A stretch of DNA of 11,917 nucleotides from Chitinophaga pinensis (GTDB lineage Bacteria > Bacteroidota > Bacteroidia > Flavobacteriales_D > Crocinitomicaceae). The stretch's first letter is position 1, and each line of letters begins with the position of its first letter. Both the position numbers and the translations under genes were made by a program. Where the stretch lies: contig CAMBRH010000090.1 of NCBI GenBank assembly GCA_945870115.1, forward strand, positions 1 to 11,917, in the 5' to 3' direction. Below the pieces are notes generated by a model that was not told the origin of the DNA, made no database searches, and saw only the letters and a list, made by a program, of their open reading frames with translations. This document shows positions 7,613 through 11,917 of the stretch, piece by piece.

Positions 7613-10600
7613 ATGAAAAGTAAAAATTTAATTATCGGAACATTTGGATTAGCAGCAATATCAGCTGTATTTATCTTTACTCCTTTCAATTTCTTTAAGA
7701 AAACTGCTTCTTATAACAAAACTTCATTGTCAGTTTTGCAAGAACAAAATGCAAATGACGCAGCAAAATGGTTAGCTGCAAGATATGTTGATTTAGAAAC
7801 AGGGGAAAGAATTTCTCCAGAAAAATTAAATCAATTAATTAATCAAGAAAAAAATAGAAAACGATCTAATTTAGTTTTTGAAGAATTAGGTCCTGATAAT
7901 ATTGGTGGTAGAACTAGAGCAATTCAACCTGATAGATTTAATACTAATAAAGTTTGGGCAGCTTCCATAACGGGTGGATTATTCTATTCAAGTGATGCGG
8001 CTAATTCATGGAATAGAGTTGAAGATTTTCCAGGAGCTCCTTATATTTCTTCGATGACACAGACAATTGATGGGACTGTTTTTGTAGCTACTGGATACAG
8101 TAATAGTAGCGACCAATGGTCTGGAAATGGATTGTATTATAAAACAACAAACGGAACATGGCAAGTTGTTCCAGGAACTGAATCTTTATCTTATGTTGAT
8201 GAGGTAGTTTCTTCTGATGTAACAAATGACGTATTTTTTGCTACTACTACTGGATTAAAAAAATGGTCTATCGGACAAGCATCCTATACTGACATAGTTA
8301 TACCAGGTGGATCTTGTAATGCGCTTGCAATTTCAAAAGATGGACAGTTAATTGTAACAGCAATTGGATCAATTAACAAAATATTTGTTTCAACTGATGG
8401 AGGTACGAATTTTGTTGATAAATCTGGCTCAGATGAAACGGTTAAGGTACCACCAACATCAGGAAGAATGGAAATTGCAATTTCTCCTAGTAAAAATTCA
8501 TCAAATAATTATTCTTCTTATGCCATTAGAACAGGTGGTAATTTAGAAGGAATGAGTGTTTCTCATGATAATGGGCAACTTTGGAGTCAATTCATCGGGT
8601 CTTCAGGGACACCAAGTAATTTAGATATATATAGAGATCAAGGGCAATATAACTCTGTAGTTTCAGTTGTACCAAATGATCCAGAAAAAATTCTTTTAGG
8701 AGGAATTGATGTTTGGAAATGGAAACAAAATGTTAATAATCCTCCTGCTGGTGGTTTTGAGGTTTTATCTCAATGGTTTTTTTCTCCAACAAGTGCACTT
8801 TATGTTCACGCAGATAACCACGAAATGAAATGGAATTCAAATAACAGACTTTATATTGGGAATGATGGAGGAATCGGAATATCTGACGATTTAGCTACAA
8901 CATTTTACCCTGCAAATAGAGGGTATAATGTAACTCAGTTTTACGGAATTGCGATGGATAGAAACGGATCTGTAATGGGAGGAACTCAAGATAATGGGTC
9001 TTTATACAATGATTTTTCAAATGCTTCTTACAAAGAATTTACTGAAGTAGGTGGTGGTGATGGATTTGAATGTGAAATTTCATTTTATAACCCTAATGTA
9101 ATGTTTAGTTCGGTTTATTACAATTCAATAAATAGAATTAAAAAAGATAACTCTACAGGTCAATTTACTGTTGGATCATTCGAACCTCCTTTTCCAGCTT
9201 CTACTTATGGTCAAACAGGAATTGAAGGAGGTGCTCATCCTTTTCATACAGAATTTGTTTTAGCAGAATATTACGATACAAATTCAAAAGATTCTATTAC
9301 TTTCTCACCAAAGAAAAACTATTCAGCTGGTAGTAAAGTTAAAGTAGCAAGTATGGCAACAGGAGATACAATTTTATATACAACTCCAACGAGCCTTTAC
9401 TTTGATGATACTGTTTTTGCTCTACCATCATTAACAAGAACAGATTATAAAGTTACTAATACTATAAATGGTGCAATAATTGACTTAGGTCAAAATTCTT
9501 ACACACAAATATATAATGCAGGTGGTGCAACAAACCCTCCTGGAACAGATGATACTTTATTAGTTAATGGTGTAAAAATTAAAGTTGGTACAGTAACACC
9601 TTATGATCACTTTTTTACTAAAAATGCTGCAACGCAAGAATTACTGGATTTACGTGAAGATAGTATTGATTTTAATATTTCTTGGGATACAATTCGTGTT
9701 CAAGATCCATTTCAATCTTGGTTCTTAGTTTATACTTATGCTCACGGTGGTGAATTATGGGGTACAAGAGATGCATTAAGATTAGCTAAAGATCCGACGT
9801 GGGTTTTACTAACTTTTAAAGATAATCCAGCACCAGCTGCAGATTTACCTTCTAATTTAGGAACTGGAAGTGTAGATATTGAATTTTCTAAAGACTTAAA
9901 CTATTGTTTCGTTAGTTGCGGTACGAAAGTATTTAGAATTGATGGTTTAGGAAGTATATACTCTCAACAATCAGACTTTACAACAGCTGCAAATTTAGCT
10001 GGTACTTCTAAAAAAACAATTTCTAATTCAAGTTGTGAAGGAATTGCAATTAATCCAAATAATGCAAATGATTTAATCTTATTACAAGGATTTAATGGAT
10101 CAATTAGTAGATCAAATAACGCAACTGCTGCTACACCTACATTTTCAGCATTAACAGGTTTGGGTGTTGCGGCTTACGATGCAATTATAGATAGACTTAA
10201 TCCTCAAGTAATTGTTGTTGGAACTGCTCTTGGTGTGAAAGTTTCAGATAACAATGGTGGTTCTTGGATGGATGCTTCGGAAGGTTTTAGAGATGTACCT
10301 GTTTTTGAGGTTCGTCAGAACTGGAGAACTTGGGAAGAGGGTTGTACAAGAAATGGAGAAATTTATTTAGGTACTTTTGGTAGAGGAATCTGGGCTTCTT
10401 CTTCTTTATTAGGTTTATATGATGAAACTAATGAAGATTTTAAATCTCTAAAAACAAATTTGAAAGTTTATCCTAATCCAACAACTGATGTGTCAATGAT
10501 TTCATTTAACTTAGTGAAAACATCAAACGTGACAGTGAAAGTATATAATTTAGCAGGTGTTTTAGTTAAAACAATCACTGAGAAAAATATGCAGAAAGGT

Positions 10601-10705
10601 GCACAAACAATCGATATCAATGCATCTAATTTTAACAATGGAACATACATTGTTAAATTAGAAGCAAACAATACAAGTGAAACTGTTAAGTTTATTAAAA
10701 TGTAA
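7613..10705 (+). CDS. Secreted Asp-box beta-propeller protein with T9SS sorting domain
   Basis: A 1030-residue exported protein. ATG 7613 is preferred over GTG 7598 because it begins directly with a signal peptide (MKSKN, then a hydrophobic core to about residue 28). A short N-terminal segment leads to GPDNIGGRTRA (93-103), a signature of Bacteroidota sortilin/VPS10-like propellers often labelled 'BNR-repeat glycosyl hydrolase'. Asp-box-like repeats occur at 126-133 (SSDAANSW), 260-267 (STDGGTNF), 317-324 (SHDNGQLW), 424-431 (degenerate) and 878-885 (SDNNGGSW), plus GTQDNG at 457-462. About 150 residues (552-702) interrupt the propeller pattern and look like an inserted domain. From about residue 950 comes a T9SS type A sorting domain (VYPNPTTD, YNLAGVLV, NNGTYIVKL). 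It should be secreted or bound at the outer surface. No catalytic residues were identified, so a glycosidase function is not claimed; adhesion or binding is as likely. Confidence 0.88.
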   Translation: MKSKNLIIGTFGLAAISAVFIFTPFNFFKKTASYNKTSLSVLQEQNANDAAKWLAARYVDLETGERISPEKLNQLINQEKNRKRSNLVFEELGPDNIGGRTRAIQPDRFNTNKVWAASITGGLFYSSDAANSWNRVEDFPGAPYISSMTQTIDGTVFVATGYSNSSDQWSGNGLYYKTTNGTWQVVPGTESLSYVDEVVSSDVTNDVFFATTTGLKKWSIGQASYTDIVIPGGSCNALAISKDGQLIVTAIGSINKIFVSTDGGTNFVDKSGSDETVKVPPTSGRMEIAISPSKNSSNNYSSYAIRTGGNLEGMSVSHDNGQLWSQFIGSSGTPSNLDIYRDQGQYNSVVSVVPNDPEKILLGGIDVWKWKQNVNNPPAGGFEVLSQWFFSPTSALYVHADNHEMKWNSNNRLYIGNDGGIGISDDLATTFYPANRGYNVTQFYGIAMDRNGSVMGGTQDNGSLYNDFSNASYKEFTEVGGGDGFECEISFYNPNVMFSSVYYNSINRIKKDNSTGQFTVGSFEPPFPASTYGQTGIEGGAHPFHTEFVLAEYYDTNSKDSITFSPKKNYSAGSKVKVASMATGDTILYTTPTSLYFDDTVFALPSLTRTDYKVTNTINGAIIDLGQNSYTQIYNAGGATNPPGTDDTLLVNGVKIKVGTVTPYDHFFTKNAATQELLDLREDSIDFNISWDTIRVQDPFQSWFLVYTYAHGGELWGTRDALRLAKDPTWVLLTFKDNPAPAADLPSNLGTGSVDIEFSKDLNYCFVSCGTKVFRIDGLGSIYSQQSDFTTAANLAGTSKKTISNSSCEGIAINPNNANDLILLQGFNGSISRSNNATAATPTFSALTGLGVAAYDAIIDRLNPQVIVVGTALGVKVSDNNGGSWMDASEGFRDVPVFEVRQNWRTWEEGCTRNGEIYLGTFGRGIWASSSLLGLYDETNEDFKSLKTNLKVYPNPTTDVSMISFNLVKTSNVTVKVYNLAGVLVKTITEKNMQKGAQTIDINASNFNNGTYIVKLEANNTSETVKFIKM

Positions 10706-10726
10706 TTTTCATATTTTATTTTTGAG

Positions 10727-10762
10727 AAAAGTCGCTTTTAAATTTAAAAGCGACTTTTTTTT
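10727..10762 (+). terminator. Strong rho-independent terminator after the propeller gene
   Basis: A perfect inverted repeat with 16-base arms (10727-10742 and 10743-10758, core AAAGTCGCTTTT / AAAAGCGACTTT) is followed by a T-tract that completes eight Ts at 10755-10762. It starts 22 bases after the TAA at 10703-10705. On the minus strand the trailing U-run is only four, so it works mainly for the plus strand. Confidence 0.9.
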
Positions 10763-10836
10763 GTTCATTACAATTTAATTTTTACAATCTTTTCCAAACT
10801 TATAGTTTTATTCTTCTTCAATTTAATTTAAATATT

Positions 10837-10844
10837 TAACTTTG
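10837..10844 (+). promoter_or_regulatory. Bacteroidota -7 element TAACTTTG before lpdA
   Basis: A perfect TAnnTTTG match ending 15 bases before the ATG, implying a leader of only about ten bases. The strong terminator upstream means lpdA must be transcribed from a promoter in this gap. No -33 box is evident. Confidence 0.55.
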
Positions 10845-10859
10845 TCAAAAAACAAAAAA

Positions 10860-11917
10860 ATGAGTTCTTACGACGTTACAATTATTGGTTCTGGTCCTGG
10901 TGGATATGTTGCTGCAATTCGATGCGCACAAATAGGTTTAAAAACTGCAATTATCGAAAAATATGACACTTTGGGTGGTACTTGCTTAAATGTTGGTTGT
11001 ATTCCTTCAAAAGCTTTACTTGATTCTTCAGAACATTTTCACAATGCGAAGCATAATTTTGAAGCACATGGAATAAAACTGACAAACCTTGAAGCTGACA
11101 TTATCCAAATGGTTAATCGTAAGGCAGAAGTTGTTGCTCAAACATCGAATGGAATTAAATTTTTAATGGATAAAAATAATGTTACTGTTTATAACGGTAT
11201 CGGATCTTTTGCATCCAAAAATCAAGTTCAAGTAACTGATAAAGATGGAAAAACAGAAATATTAGATTCAAAAAATATAATCATTGCAACTGGATCAAAA
11301 CCAAATTTTTTCCCTGGAATGGAGCCAGATAAAAAACGAATAATTACCTCAACAGAAGCATTAAAATTAAATGAAATTCCTAAAAAAATGCTTGTTATCG
11401 GTGGCGGTGTAATTGGCTTAGAATTAGGATCAGTTTATGCAAGACTTGGAACACAAATTGAAGTTGTTGAATTTGCTGACACGATAATCCCAACTATGGA
11501 CAGAACTTTAGGTAAAGAACTTACAAAAGTTTTGAAAAAAGAAGGATTCAAATTTAATTTAGAGCATAAAGTACAATCAGTAACAAATAATGGAAATTCA
11601 GTTTCTCTAATTGCTTTAAACAAAAAGGGAGAAGAAGTTAAATTTGAGGCAGATTATTGCTTAGTAGCTGTAGGAAGAAAACCTTTTACTCAAGGTTTAA
11701 ATTTAGAAAATGCAGGAATAGTAGCTTTAAAAAATGGACAAATTGAAGTAAATGAACATCTTCAAACTTCTGTTCCAACAATTTATGCTTTAGGTGATGT
11801 TGTTCGAGGAGCAATGTTAGCACATAAAGCGGAAGAGGAAGGTGTTTATGTGGCAGAAATCATAGCTGGACAGAAACCACATATCAACTATAATTTAATT
11901 CCTGGTGTTGTTTATAC
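10860..11917 (+). CDS. lpdA: Dihydrolipoyl dehydrogenase, 3'-truncated by window edge
   Basis: The FAD flavoenzyme (E3) that reoxidises dihydrolipoyl groups of pyruvate and 2-oxoglutarate dehydrogenases and of glycine cleavage, passing electrons to NAD+. From ATG 10860 the frame stays open to the window end: 352 codons of an enzyme usually about 465 residues. Visible in order are the FAD-binding GSGPGG (10-15), the redox disulfide GGTCLNVGCIPSK (39-51; Cys42 and Cys47), an ATGS motif (143-146), the NAD-binding GGGVIGLE (181-188) with a Glu-rich strand end (VVEF) favouring NAD over NADP, and the second FAD motif ALGDV (310-314). The C-terminal dimerisation domain with the catalytic His-Glu pair is beyond the edge. 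Related disulfide oxidoreductases (mercuric or glutathione reductase) are less likely given the GGTCLNVGCIPSK wording. Confidence 0.96.
   Translation, partial: MSSYDVTIIGSGPGGYVAAIRCAQIGLKTAIIEKYDTLGGTCLNVGCIPSKALLDSSEHFHNAKHNFEAHGIKLTNLEADIIQMVNRKAEVVAQTSNGIKFLMDKNNVTVYNGIGSFASKNQVQVTDKDGKTEILDSKNIIIATGSKPNFFPGMEPDKKRIITSTEALKLNEIPKKMLVIGGGVIGLELGSVYARLGTQIEVVEFADTIIPTMDRTLGKELTKVLKKEGFKFNLEHKVQSVTNNGNSVSLIALNKKGEEVKFEADYCLVAVGRKPFTQGLNLENAGIVALKNGQIEVNEHLQTSVPTIYALGDVVRGAMLAHKAEEEGVYVAEIIAGQKPHINYNLIPGVVY

Noticed and set aside
10727..10758. 16-base palindrome as a protein-binding or attachment site
   Set aside because: Position just after a stop codon and the following T-run explain it fully as a transcription terminator.

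Overview
The window looks like a chromosomal segment of an AT-rich member of the Bacteroidota, most likely Flavobacteriia-like. Three things point there: two secreted proteins end in a type IX secretion (T9SS type A) sorting domain, a secretion system confined to this phylum; several genes are preceded by the Bacteroidota -7 promoter element TAnnTTTG (four times exactly TAACTTTG); and the starts lack Shine-Dalgarno sequences. No rRNA, tRNA, IS element, integrase or CRISPR array was seen.

Layout, left to right. (1) The 3' part of a large surface protein, open at the left edge: a glycine/tyrosine-rich repeat shaft, two tandem peptidase-S74 (endosialidase-type chaperone) domains, a coiled coil and a T9SS sorting domain. 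(2) A 263-base gap with a short degenerate repeat, a hairpin terminator and a promoter. (3) A large superfamily 1 (Upf1/Dna2-like) helicase with a very long insertion between motifs Ia and II and an unusual start. (4) Running the other way and ending 3 bases from the helicase stop, rlmB (23S rRNA 2'-O-methyltransferase), preceded on the minus strand by an OsmC-family protein; the two may form an operon. (5) Divergent from osmC, lipA (lipoyl synthase). (6) A 1030-residue secreted Asp-box beta-propeller protein with signal peptide and T9SS sorting domain, closed by a strong terminator. (7) The start of lpdA (dihydrolipoyl dehydrogenase), cut by the right edge.

How they relate: LipA makes the lipoyl cofactor of 2-oxoacid dehydrogenases and the glycine cleavage system, and Lpd reoxidises it, so these two act on the same cofactor. 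OsmC-family thiol peroxidases can in some bacteria draw electrons from lipoyl/Lpd, which makes the osmC-lipA divergent pair worth a look, though this OsmC is not clearly of the Ohr type. The two T9SS substrates are cell-surface or secreted proteins unrelated to the housekeeping genes between them. I see no convincing new multi-gene system. The most unusual items are the S74 domains placed upstream of a T9SS signal and the helicase's start and insertion.
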